In this document: positions 7,221 through 13,471 of the stretch, piece after piece
How positions within the stretch are numbered: the stretch's first letter is position 1
How the letters are laid out: every line of letters starts with the position of its first letter
NCBI GenBank assembly: GCA_035295705.1
Contig: DATGIN010000273.1
Span: 1 to 14,124 of the forward strand
DNA from: Poindextera sp035295705
GTDB taxonomy: Bacteria; Pseudomonadota; Alphaproteobacteria; Caulobacterales; Caulobacteraceae
Direction: 5' to 3'
Length of the DNA: 14,124 nucleotides
Made by a program: the position numbers and the translations under genes
The notes under the pieces: generated by a model
Seen by the model: the letters and a program-made list of their open reading frames with translations, nothing else
Databases searched by the model: none
What the model was told of the DNA's origin: nothing

Positions 7221-7294
7221 ATTGCCTTCGCGCCGGGTCCCGGCATAGGGTTCAAGCTGAACGCCGATAAGGAAGGCGGCGCGGCGCGCCCCCG

Positions 7295-7300
7295 AAAGGA
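7295..7300 (+). promoter_or_regulatory. Shine-Dalgarno site of the monooxygenase gene
   Basis: AAAGGA lies 6 nt before ATG 7307 and fixes the start of the flavin monooxygenase. Confidence 0.55.
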
Positions 7301-7306
7301 CCCCAG

Positions 7307-8584
7307 ATGAAGTTCACCTGGTTCAACCTGATGCCCTGGCCGTACCTGCCGGACGACTTCCGGGAGAAGAACCACTCGGTCTGGGTCGACATCGACCAGA
7401 AGCTGTTCGACCCGGTGAAGAGCCACGAGGTCTACAACACCTATATGGACCTGCTCGAGTACGCGGGGACCATCGGGTTCGACGGCATCGGGGTGAACGA
7501 GCACCACCAGAACGGCTACGGCATTATGCCGTCGCCGAACATCATCGCGGCAGGGCTGGCGCGCCGCACCAAGGACGTGGCGCTGGTGGTGCTTGGCAAC
7601 TCCATCGCGCTCTACAATCCGCCGGTCCGGGTGGCCGAAGAGTTCGCCATGCTGGACTGCATTTCCGGCGGACGGCTGGTGGCGGGCTTTCCAGTCGGCA
7701 CCTCGATGGACACCAACTACTGCTACGGCACGATCCCCTCGCTCACCCGCGAGAAGTACGCCGAAGCGCACGACCTCATCATCAAGGCCTGGACCACGCG
7801 CGAGCCGTTCGCCTTCAACGGCCGCTACAACAAGCTCCGGCACGTGAACATCTGGCCGAGACCGATCCAGCAGCCGCACCCGCCGGTGCACATCCCGGGC
7901 GGCGGGTCGGTCGAGACCTACGACTTCTGCATCGACAACACCTACTCGTACTCATACCTGAGCTTCACCGGCTACATCCGCGCCAAGGCGCTGATGGAGG
8001 GATACTGGCGGCGGGTCGAAGAGCGCGGCGCTCCGGACAAAAGCCCGTACAGGGCCGGCTTCGCACAGACCATCTGCGTCGCCGACACCGACGAGGAGGC
8101 CGAGCGCCTCTACTGGCCGCACATCAGCTACTTCTACAACCGGTGCCTGCACGTCTACCCGGGCTTCGCCGACGCGCCCGGTTACCGCACGATCAAGACC
8201 ATCCAGTCGGGCGCGCTCTCGCAGTATGCGCCCCAACGCGGCGGCTTCGCCGAGCTGACCTGGAAGGACCTGACCGAAGGCGGCCACGTGATCGCCGGCT
8301 CGCCGGAGACGGTGCGCCAGCGCATGGAGGAGATGATCAAGGGGCTGCATGTCGGCAACGTCTTTTGCCTCATGCACGTCGGCAACATGCCGACCGAGAA
8401 GTGCATGTATTCGACCAAGCTGTTCGCCGAGAAGGTGATGCCGAAGCTGCGCGGCATCTTCCCGGACTACGCCGACGACAGCCGCTTCTGGTGTCACCCG
8501 ATCAACCAGGTGGCTGCTGGCCGCCTCCCGTCCGAGCGCGACGCCGCCGACGCGGCCCGCGAGGCGCTGGTCCCGGGGGAATAG
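7307..8584 (+). CDS. luciferase-like (LLM) flavin-dependent monooxygenase
   Basis: This 425-residue protein has the TIM-barrel signatures of the bacterial luciferase family: 'FDGIGVNEHH' (EHH at 65-67), 'IIAAGLARRTKDVALVVLGN', 'NPPVRVAEEFAMLDCISGGR' and 'GSPETVRQRMEEM' near the C-terminus. These enzymes use FMNH2, supplied by a separate reductase, and O2 to hydroxylate or insert oxygen next to a carbonyl. Some act on sulfonates, polyamines or cyclic ketones, some as N-oxygenases; the substrate here is unknown. At 425 residues it is longer than the usual 320-380, with an extra C-terminal tail rich in Ala, Asp and Glu. Aromatic residues are frequent ('FCIDNTYSYSYLSFTGYIRA'), suggesting a hydrophobic pocket. 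It is cytosolic, and no flavin reductase is in this window. The alpha/beta hydrolase gene follows after 4 nt, so a monooxygenase-then-hydrolase sequence (ester or lactone formed, then cleaved) is a reasonable inference. Confidence 0.9.
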   Translation: MKFTWFNLMPWPYLPDDFREKNHSVWVDIDQKLFDPVKSHEVYNTYMDLLEYAGTIGFDGIGVNEHHQNGYGIMPSPNIIAAGLARRTKDVALVVLGNSIALYNPPVRVAEEFAMLDCISGGRLVAGFPVGTSMDTNYCYGTIPSLTREKYAEAHDLIIKAWTTREPFAFNGRYNKLRHVNIWPRPIQQPHPPVHIPGGGSVETYDFCIDNTYSYSYLSFTGYIRAKALMEGYWRRVEERGAPDKSPYRAGFAQTICVADTDEEAERLYWPHISYFYNRCLHVYPGFADAPGYRTIKTIQSGALSQYAPQRGGFAELTWKDLTEGGHVIAGSPETVRQRMEEMIKGLHVGNVFCLMHVGNMPTEKCMYSTKLFAEKVMPKLRGIFPDYADDSRFWCHPINQVAAGRLPSERDAADAAREALVPGE

Positions 8585-8588
8585 GCCG

Positions 8589-9365
8589 ATGCAGCTGAAG
8601 ACCGTCCAGACCGAGCACGTCCCGGTCCAGTACTTCGAGGCCGGATCGGGCGCGCCGCTCTTCTTCCTGCATGGCGCCGGCGGCGTCACCGCCGACGACC
8701 CCTTCGTAGCCAAGCTCGCGGAGCGCTTCCACGTGCATGCGCCGCTGCTGCCTGGCTACGGCGAAAGCGACGAGGCGCCCGAGCTGCGCGACATGCTCGA
8801 CATCACGCTGCACTACTGGGACGTGGTCGCCGCGCTGGGCGTGAAGGACCCGATCATCGTCGGCCATTCCATGGGCGGCATGATCGCGGCCGAGATGGCG
8901 GCGATCCAGCCGAACGATGTCAGTCGTCTTGCGCTAATCGCGCCGGCGGGGCTTTGGCTCGACGACCATCCGATCGCCGACATCTTCTCGACCCTGCCGT
9001 TCGAGATGCCGGCGCTGTTGTTTCACGACGCCGAGGCCGGCGCGGCGATGATGACCCAGGGGCGCAACGTCGCCGATCCGAACTTCCTGCAGACCTACCT
9101 GGTGACCAACGCCCGCCAGCTGGGCATGGCTGGCCGCATCCTCTTCCCCATCCCGGAGCGGGGCCTCGCCGGAAGGCTCTATCGGGTAAAGGCAAAGACG
9201 ATCCTCGTCTGGGGCGACTCAGACAAACTGATCCCCCCGGTCTACGCGCAGGAGTTCAAGCGCAAGATCGCCGGTTCGCAGCTGGTCTCGATTCCGGAGG
9301 CGGGCCACATGGTAATCTTCGAAAAGCCCGACCAGGTCGCCGACGCGGTGGCGCGACTGGCTTAG
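8589..9365 (+). CDS. alpha/beta-hydrolase
   Basis: This 258-residue protein has a complete catalytic triad: Ser94 in 'GHSMGG', Asp212 (or Asp210) in 'WGDSDKLIP' and His240 in 'EAGHM'. The oxyanion-hole motif 'HGAGG' is at 28-32. It resembles the meta-cleavage-product hydrolase / esterase / haloperoxidase-like group. A cap domain lies at about residues 125-195. There is no signal peptide, so it is cytosolic. The ATG at 8589 is 4 nt after the monooxygenase stop, with GGGGGA (8575-8580) about 8 nt upstream. It probably hydrolyses an ester, lactone or similar product of the monooxygenase, but this is inferred from position only. Its TAG shares bases with the TAA of the convergent repair gene. Confidence 0.92.
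   Translation: MQLKTVQTEHVPVQYFEAGSGAPLFFLHGAGGVTADDPFVAKLAERFHVHAPLLPGYGESDEAPELRDMLDITLHYWDVVAALGVKDPIIVGHSMGGMIAAEMAAIQPNDVSRLALIAPAGLWLDDHPIADIFSTLPFEMPALLFHDAEAGAAMMTQGRNVADPNFLQTYLVTNARQLGMAGRILFPIPERGLAGRLYRVKAKTILVWGDSDKLIPPVYAQEFKRKIAGSQLVSIPEAGHMVIFEKPDQVADAVARLA
9362..9365. other. 4-nt convergent stop-codon overlap (TTAG)
   Basis: TAG of the hydrolase (9363-9365, + strand) and TAA of the methyltransferase (9362-9364, - strand) share bases in TTAG, leaving no room for a separate terminator between the two genes. Confidence 0.9.
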
Positions 9366-9943
9366 CGCCGCGCGGGCTTCAGCGCCCGCGGCAGATCCCC
9401 GAACAGGGGCGCGGGTTCACCGATCTCGGCGCCTTCGATCTCGAGCAGGCGAAGCTTGGTCGCCGCCCCGCCGCGCGCCGAGAAGCCGCCCAGCTTGCCG
9501 CCCGCGGCCAGCACCCGGTGGCAGGGGACGACGATGGGGAACGGATTCCTGCCCATGGCGTCGCCGACCTCGCGCGCCGCGTTCGGCTCGCCGAGGCGCT
9601 GGGCGATCTCGCCGTAGGTCATGGTCTGGCCGGGCGGTATCGCGCGGGCGACCCCGGTGACCCGCCGCTGAAACGCTGAGAGGCCCTCTTCGTCGATCGG
9701 CACGTGGCTGAGATCGCGCTGCTCGCCGTCCAGGAGCGCCCGGATGCCGTCGATCGCGTCGCGCACGAAAGGAGGCGGCGCCTTGCTCTCGGAAGCATTC
9801 GGAAAGCGGCGATACAGGCGCGCCCGCGCCGCCAACTCGCTGCCCTCGGGGAGCTGGACGGCGGTCAGCGCGCGCGCGCCCCAGGCGACGGCGCAGGCCC
9901 CGATGGGGGTCGAAAAGATCGTGTATCCCAGGGTCTTCGTCAT
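9362..9943 (-). CDS. ogt: methylated-DNA--protein-cysteine methyltransferase
   Basis: This 193-residue protein has the active-site motif 'VVPCHRV' with acceptor Cys141. It also has 'NAAREVGDAMGRNPFPI' before it (Arg124 as the expected arginine finger) and 'GGFSARGGAATKLRLLEIEG' after it. It removes methyl groups from O6-methylguanine (and O4-methylthymine) by irreversible transfer to the cysteine. The N-terminal domain, about residues 1-85, is the usual ribonuclease-H-like domain. There is no AraC-type DNA-binding domain, so it is the Ogt rather than the Ada form. The ATG at 9943 has only a weak AGAAG upstream. The gene is alone on its strand, divergent from the prolyl oligopeptidase by 68 bases and convergent with the hydrolase. 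I see no inducible-promoter box. Confidence 0.95.
   Translation of the reverse strand: MTKTLGYTIFSTPIGACAVAWGARALTAVQLPEGSELAARARLYRRFPNASESKAPPPFVRDAIDGIRALLDGEQRDLSHVPIDEEGLSAFQRRVTGVARAIPPGQTMTYGEIAQRLGEPNAAREVGDAMGRNPFPIVVPCHRVLAAGGKLGGFSARGGAATKLRLLEIEGAEIGEPAPLFGDLPRALKPARR
9367..9392. terminator. GC-rich hairpin at the convergent gene end, possible bidirectional terminator
   Basis: GCCG (9367-9370), a 2-nt bulge, CGGG (9373-9376), an 8-nt loop, CCCG (9385-9388) and CGGC (9389-9392) form an 8-bp stem just after the hydrolase stop and inside the last codons of the methyltransferase gene. There is no T-run on either side, so intrinsic termination is uncertain; it could instead protect the 3' ends or be a by-product of Pro/Ala/Arg codons. 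Confidence 0.3.
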
Positions 9944-10011
9944 CGACGACTTCTAGCGGGACGGGCGCCCTGTGATATGTGGGAGCGCAGCCTTAAGGGC
10001 GGGAGGCCCAG
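9944..10011. promoter_or_regulatory. divergent promoter region, ogt / prolyl oligopeptidase
   Basis: This 68-base gap must drive both genes. TGTGATATG (9971-9979) has the look of an extended -10 for the + strand, about 30 nt before the GTG start, but no good -35 stands before it. GGGAGG (10001-10006) is the ribosome binding site, 5 nt before GTG 10012. Confidence 0.35.
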
Positions 10012-12117
10012 GTGCACCATATGGCGAGTCTCGCCGCTATCGTGATCTTGCTCGGCATGGCCGGCGGCGCTGCCCGCGCCGCCGCGGCCGACGATCCGTT
10101 CGTGTGGCTGGAGGATGTGAACGGTGAGAAGCCGCTGGCGTGGGTCAGGGCCGAGAACGCCAAGACGGTCGGCGTGCTGGAGGCCGACCCCCGCTTTGCG
10201 ACCCTCTACGCCGAAGCGCTGCACATCGCCCAGGCGAAGGACCGCATACCGGAGCCGGCGATGATCGGCGACAAGATCTACAACTTCTGGCGCGATGCCG
10301 ACCACGAGCGAGGTGTGTGGCGTCGAACCTCGCCGCGCGACTATGCGACGCCGGAACCGCGCTGGACGACGGTGCTCGATCTCGACGCGCTGGCGAGAAC
10401 CGAGAACGCCAACTGGGTCTGGCACGGCGCGAACTGCCGGGCCCCGGCTTACGACCGCTGCCTGGTCAGCCTGTCGGACGGCGGCGAGGACGCTTCGACC
10501 GACCGCGAGTTCGACCTTACGAGCGGCCAGTTCGTCCCCGGCGGCTTCGACCTGCCGCACTCGAAGCAGAACGTCGACTGGCTGGACGACGACACGCTGC
10601 TGGTCGCGCGCGATTGGGGGCCGGGCACGATGACCGCCTCCGGCTACCCATTCGTGGTCAAGACGCTGAGGCGCGGCCAGGCGCTCGCGGACGCGCACGA
10701 GGTGTTCCGCGGAACGCCCGCCGACGTCCTGGTCGGCGTCAGCACGATGCACGACGGCGGCGGCGGCCGGCTGACGCTGATCACCCGCGCGACCGACTTC
10801 TTCCACTCCGAGATCTACGAGCTGACCGCTGGAGGCGCGGTTAAGCTGGACCTGCCCGCCAAGGTGAACCTGCGCGGCTTCGTCCGCGGCCAGCTGGTGT
10901 TCAGCATCGACCAGGACTGGACGTTCGAGGGTCGCAGCTACACGGCCGGCTCGCTCTTGGCTGTCGCTCCTCGGTTTCTGACCCCGGGCGCGGCCGGGGT
11001 CGCGCCGCATCCGCTGGTCTACGCGCCGGGGCCGCGGCAGGCGATCGAGCAGGTGGCGGCCACCAAGACCCGCATTGTCGCCGCCATCTTCGACAACGTC
11101 CGTGGCGGCCTCTTCGTGTTCCAGCGGGCGCGCGACGGGCAGTGGGCCGCGAAGCGCCTGCCGGTCGCATCCGACTCCTCGGTGAGCCTGGCTGCGTCGA
11201 TCGAGACCAGCGAGCGCTTCTACTACGGAGTCGACAACTATCTGGACCCGCCGTCCCTGTTCGCGGCGAACGCGGCGAACGGCGCCGCCGGTCAGGTCAA
11301 GTCGCTGCCTGCACGGTTCGACGCATCGAATGAGGCGGTGGATCAGTACGAGGCGGTCGCCGGCGACGGGACCAAGGTCCCCTACTTCGTCGTCCACCCC
11401 AAGGGGATGCCGCTCGACGGCTCGAACCCCACCATCCTCTACGCCTACGGAGGCTTCCAGGTGTCGCTGACCCCGGGCTACTCCGGCGGCGTCGGGAAGC
11501 TTTGGCTCGAACGCGGCGGCGTCTACGTGGTCGCCAACATACGCGGCGGGGGCGAGTTCGGACCCGCCTGGCACGACGCGGCGCTGAAGACCAACCGGCA
11601 GCTGGCGTGGGACGACTTCGCTGCGGTGGCCAAGGACCTGATCGCGCGGAAGATCACCAGTCCCCGCCGGCTCGGCATCCAGGGGGGCTCGAACGGTGGC
11701 CTCCTGATGGGCGTCGAGCTCACCCAGCACCCCGAACTCTTCCGCGCCGTCGACATCCAGGTGCCGCTGCTGGACATGCTGCGCTTCGAGCAGATCGCCG
11801 CCGGCGCCTCGTGGGTGGGGGAGTATGGTTCGGTCGCCAACCCCGATGAGCGGGCGTTTCTGGCCCGGACCTCGCCGTACGCGAACCTCAAGGCGGAGGT
11901 CGACTACCCGACCCCATTCATCTGGACGACGACGAAGGACGATCGCGTCGGCCCCCAGCATGCGCGCAAGTTTGCCGCCAAGCTCGCAGCGATGGGCAAG
12001 CCCTACCTCTACTTCGAGGTCGTCGAAGGCGGGCACGGCGCCGGCGCGAACCAGGAGGAACAGGCGCGCACCGAGGCGCTGGAGATGACCTATTTCAGCC
12101 GCCAGTTGATGGACTAA
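10012..12117 (+). CDS. prolyl oligopeptidase family serine peptidase (S9A), probably exported
   Basis: This 701-residue protein has the S9A layout: an N-terminal 'DDPFVWLEDVNGEKPLAWV', a seven-bladed propeller (about 70-430) that gates access, and a C-terminal alpha/beta-hydrolase domain. The triad is Ser560 in 'GGSNGG', Asp643 in 'TKDDRVGP' and His675 in 'EGGHGAG'. It would cleave short peptides after proline. The first 25 or so residues form a hydrophobic stretch ending in 'ARA', consistent with export to the periplasm. The start is GTG 10012, because GGGAGG is 5 nt before it. ATG 10021 is an alternative, and a stop at 9994 excludes anything further upstream. The leader lacks Lys or Arg before the hydrophobic core, which is unusual. 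The gene stands alone and ends in a 4-nt overlap with the convergent kinase gene. Confidence 0.93.
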   Translation: MHHMASLAAIVILLGMAGGAARAAAADDPFVWLEDVNGEKPLAWVRAENAKTVGVLEADPRFATLYAEALHIAQAKDRIPEPAMIGDKIYNFWRDADHERGVWRRTSPRDYATPEPRWTTVLDLDALARTENANWVWHGANCRAPAYDRCLVSLSDGGEDASTDREFDLTSGQFVPGGFDLPHSKQNVDWLDDDTLLVARDWGPGTMTASGYPFVVKTLRRGQALADAHEVFRGTPADVLVGVSTMHDGGGGRLTLITRATDFFHSEIYELTAGGAVKLDLPAKVNLRGFVRGQLVFSIDQDWTFEGRSYTAGSLLAVAPRFLTPGAAGVAPHPLVYAPGPRQAIEQVAATKTRIVAAIFDNVRGGLFVFQRARDGQWAAKRLPVASDSSVSLAASIETSERFYYGVDNYLDPPSLFAANAANGAAGQVKSLPARFDASNEAVDQYEAVAGDGTKVPYFVVHPKGMPLDGSNPTILYAYGGFQVSLTPGYSGGVGKLWLERGGVYVVANIRGGGEFGPAWHDAALKTNRQLAWDDFAAVAKDLIARKITSPRRLGIQGGSNGGLLMGVELTQHPELFRAVDIQVPLLDMLRFEQIAAGASWVGEYGSVANPDERAFLARTSPYANLKAEVDYPTPFIWTTTKDDRVGPQHARKFAAKLAAMGKPYLYFEVVEGGHGAGANQEEQARTEALEMTYFSRQLMD
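12114..12117. other. 4-nt convergent stop-codon overlap (CTAA)
   Basis: TAA of the peptidase (12115-12117, + strand) and TAG of the kinase (12114-12116, - strand) share bases in CTAA. A short stem GGCC-GCTGA-GGCC (12119-12131) follows but is weak. Confidence 0.9.
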
Positions 12118-12965
12118 AGGCCGCTGAGGCCGATGACCTGGCGCTGGCCCCCAAGGCGGACGACGACGTCGGCGCGGGCGGGCATCTCGGCCAGGATGTG
12201 GCGGGTCAGCCGCTCGTAGTGCTGCACGAAGCGGGCGAGCTGGGCGTCGGTCATGCCTGCGTCCGGGCCGCGCTCGGCCTTCAGCGCCCGCTCCTGGTCG
12301 GAGCGCCAGCCGAGCACCTCCTCGAAGCTGGGCGCCGCGATGAGCACAAGCTCGTCGATGCAGTCGAACAGCGGCCGGTATGCGCCGGCAAGGGCGTCGT
12401 TCGCATAGCGCCGCCAGACGCCTGCCGGGTCCTCGTCCCGCTCCAGCGCGTTGATAGGCGCCGTCAGCGCCGACGGCGGCTGCGGGCGGGCCCCGACGCA
12501 CCAGCCCTCGAAAATGACCACATCGACGGGCCCCTCGACGCGCGGCCAAGTCTCCGCCGGCGCCCGATCGTCGCTTGCCTTGTCGAAGCGCGGCGTGACG
12601 GTCTCGCCGGCCGTGGCCAGGCTCTCGATCAGGTTGAGCCCGAGCAACGCGTCATGGGTGCCAGGCACGCCGCGCGTGCGAAGCAGCGGGTGGACCTCGA
12701 CGGCCAGCCGCTCGCGATCCTCTTTTGGCAGGTAGAGGTCGTCGAGCGACAGCACGACCGCTTCCAGCCCCGCCTCGGCCAGAAGCCGGCGCAAGGCGTG
12801 CGCGGCCGTCGTCTTGCCGGAGCCCTGCGCGCCGCATAGACCGACCACGTAGCCCGGCGGCCGCGCTTGCGCGCGCCCCCCGATCCGAGCGGCCAGCGGG
12901 GCGATGAAGCGCTCGAGCGTGTCCCGGTAGCCCTCTGGCGGCACGCCCTCCGACGGCCCCGTCAC
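12114..12965 (-). CDS. P-loop kinase, D-glycerate 3-kinase-like
   Basis: This 283-residue protein has Walker A 'GAQGSGKT' (45-52) and 'LSLDDLYLP' (72-80), where the Asp pair likely binds Mg. It also has 'GVPGTHDALLG' (99-109), 'RFDKASDDRAP' (126-136) and 'VIFEGWCVGARP' (150-161). These are the marks of the plant D-glycerate 3-kinase / yeast Tda10 group. The plant enzyme makes 3-phosphoglycerate from D-glycerate at the end of photorespiration, and the bacterial homologue may do the same. Pantothenate kinase and uridine kinase share the P-loop but lack 'EGW'. The start GTG 12965 overlaps the TGA of the upstream VOC gene (GTGA), so the two are translationally coupled. It is probably cytosolic, and no lid or regulatory domain is visible. 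Confidence 0.85.
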   Translation of the reverse strand: MTGPSEGVPPEGYRDTLERFIAPLAARIGGRAQARPPGYVVGLCGAQGSGKTTAAHALRRLLAEAGLEAVVLSLDDLYLPKEDRERLAVEVHPLLRTRGVPGTHDALLGLNLIESLATAGETVTPRFDKASDDRAPAETWPRVEGPVDVVIFEGWCVGARPQPPSALTAPINALERDEDPAGVWRRYANDALAGAYRPLFDCIDELVLIAAPSFEEVLGWRSDQERALKAERGPDAGMTDAQLARFVQHYERLTRHILAEMPARADVVVRLGGQRQVIGLSGL

Positions 12966-13327
12966 CCCATCTTGAAGATGCAGACCTTGTTGCCGTCGAG
13001 GTCGCGGAAGTAGGCCCCATAGAAGCTGTCCGAGCGTGCGCCGGGCGCCCCTTCGTCGGTGGCGCCGCTGGCGATCGCCAGGCCGTAGACCTCATCGACG
13101 AGCTCGTTCGACGGCGAGGCCAGCGCCACCATGTTGCCATTGCCCGGTTGAGCGGCCTGGCCGTCGTAGGGCGTGCATACCGCCAGCATCGCGCCGCGTG
13201 CGCCGGCCCACCCCTGCATGCGGTCGCTGGCGAACGCACGCTGGCCGCCCAACGGTTTCAACACCGCATCGTAGAAGCCCTTGGCCCTTTCCAGGTTGTT
13301 GCTTCCGATGGTCGCATAGCCGATCAT
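12962..13327 (-). CDS. VOC-superfamily (glyoxalase-like) protein
   Basis: This 121-residue protein has the VOC pattern: 'IGYATIGSNNLERAKGFYD' at the start and 'YGAYFRDLDGNKVCIFKM' at the end, two beta-alpha-beta-beta-beta modules. The usual metal ligands are not evident: the first strand has Ala-Thr rather than His, and the last strand has Val-Cys where glyoxalase I has Glu. It may therefore bind rather than turn over a substrate, or act without a metal. The start ATG 13327 is preferred over GTG-like codons upstream because AGGAAGGG lies about 4-11 nt before it and the homology begins there. It is first in an operon, with its TGA overlapping the kinase GTG. It is transcribed divergently from the ABC exporter. 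Confidence 0.87.
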   Translation of the reverse strand: MIGYATIGSNNLERAKGFYDAVLKPLGGQRAFASDRMQGWAGARGAMLAVCTPYDGQAAQPGNGNMVALASPSNELVDEVYGLAIASGATDEGAPGARSDSFYGAYFRDLDGNKVCIFKMG

Positions 13328-13471
13328 GACGCCCTTCCTATCTCCCACCACGTGACGCGCGGCGAGGCGCCTTCTAGAGCCCAGGCAGGGGCTTGGAAAC
13401 AGCGCCCGCCGATTTGCACCGGCGGGCGAGCCAGTCCAAGATAAGGGCCATTACCGAAGACGGAATTTTCA
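13328..13471. other. divergent intergenic region, VOC / ABC exporter
   Basis: This 144-base gap holds the control region of both genes. It contains a perfect inverted repeat at 13403-13428. Weak promoter-like boxes occur (TTGCAC at 13414-13419 on the + strand, partly inside the repeat), but none has a convincing partner. Confidence 0.4.
13403..13428. repeat. perfect 9-bp inverted repeat, possible operator or RNA hairpin
   Basis: CGCCCGCCG (13403-13411) and CGGCGGGCG (13420-13428) are exact reverse complements around the 8-nt loop ATTTGCAC. It lies about 45 nt before the exporter start and 76 nt before the VOC start. No T-run follows on either strand, so it is not a standard terminator. Confidence 0.55.

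Larger units (their letters stand above)
7023..7306. other. gap between grpB and the monooxygenase gene
   Basis: These 284 bases hold the dehydrogenase relic on the - strand and the likely promoter region of the monooxygenase on the + strand. A weak pair TTGCCT (7222-7227) and CATAGG (7244-7249) is spaced by 16 bases, and between them sits GCCGGG-T-CCCGGC (7232-7244), a 13-bp interrupted palindrome that could bind a regulator. I see no clear terminator after grpB and no functional gene. Confidence 0.4.

Noticed and set aside
9940..12549. 869-codon - strand frame antisense to the prolyl oligopeptidase
   Set aside because: Such long antisense frames arise from high third-position GC. The sense strand encodes a complete S9A enzyme with triad, and the antisense product has no recognisable pattern.
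13349..13354. CACGTG palindrome close to the VOC start
   Set aside because: A 6-bp palindrome is common in GC-rich DNA and has no partner site or spacing that suggests an operator.
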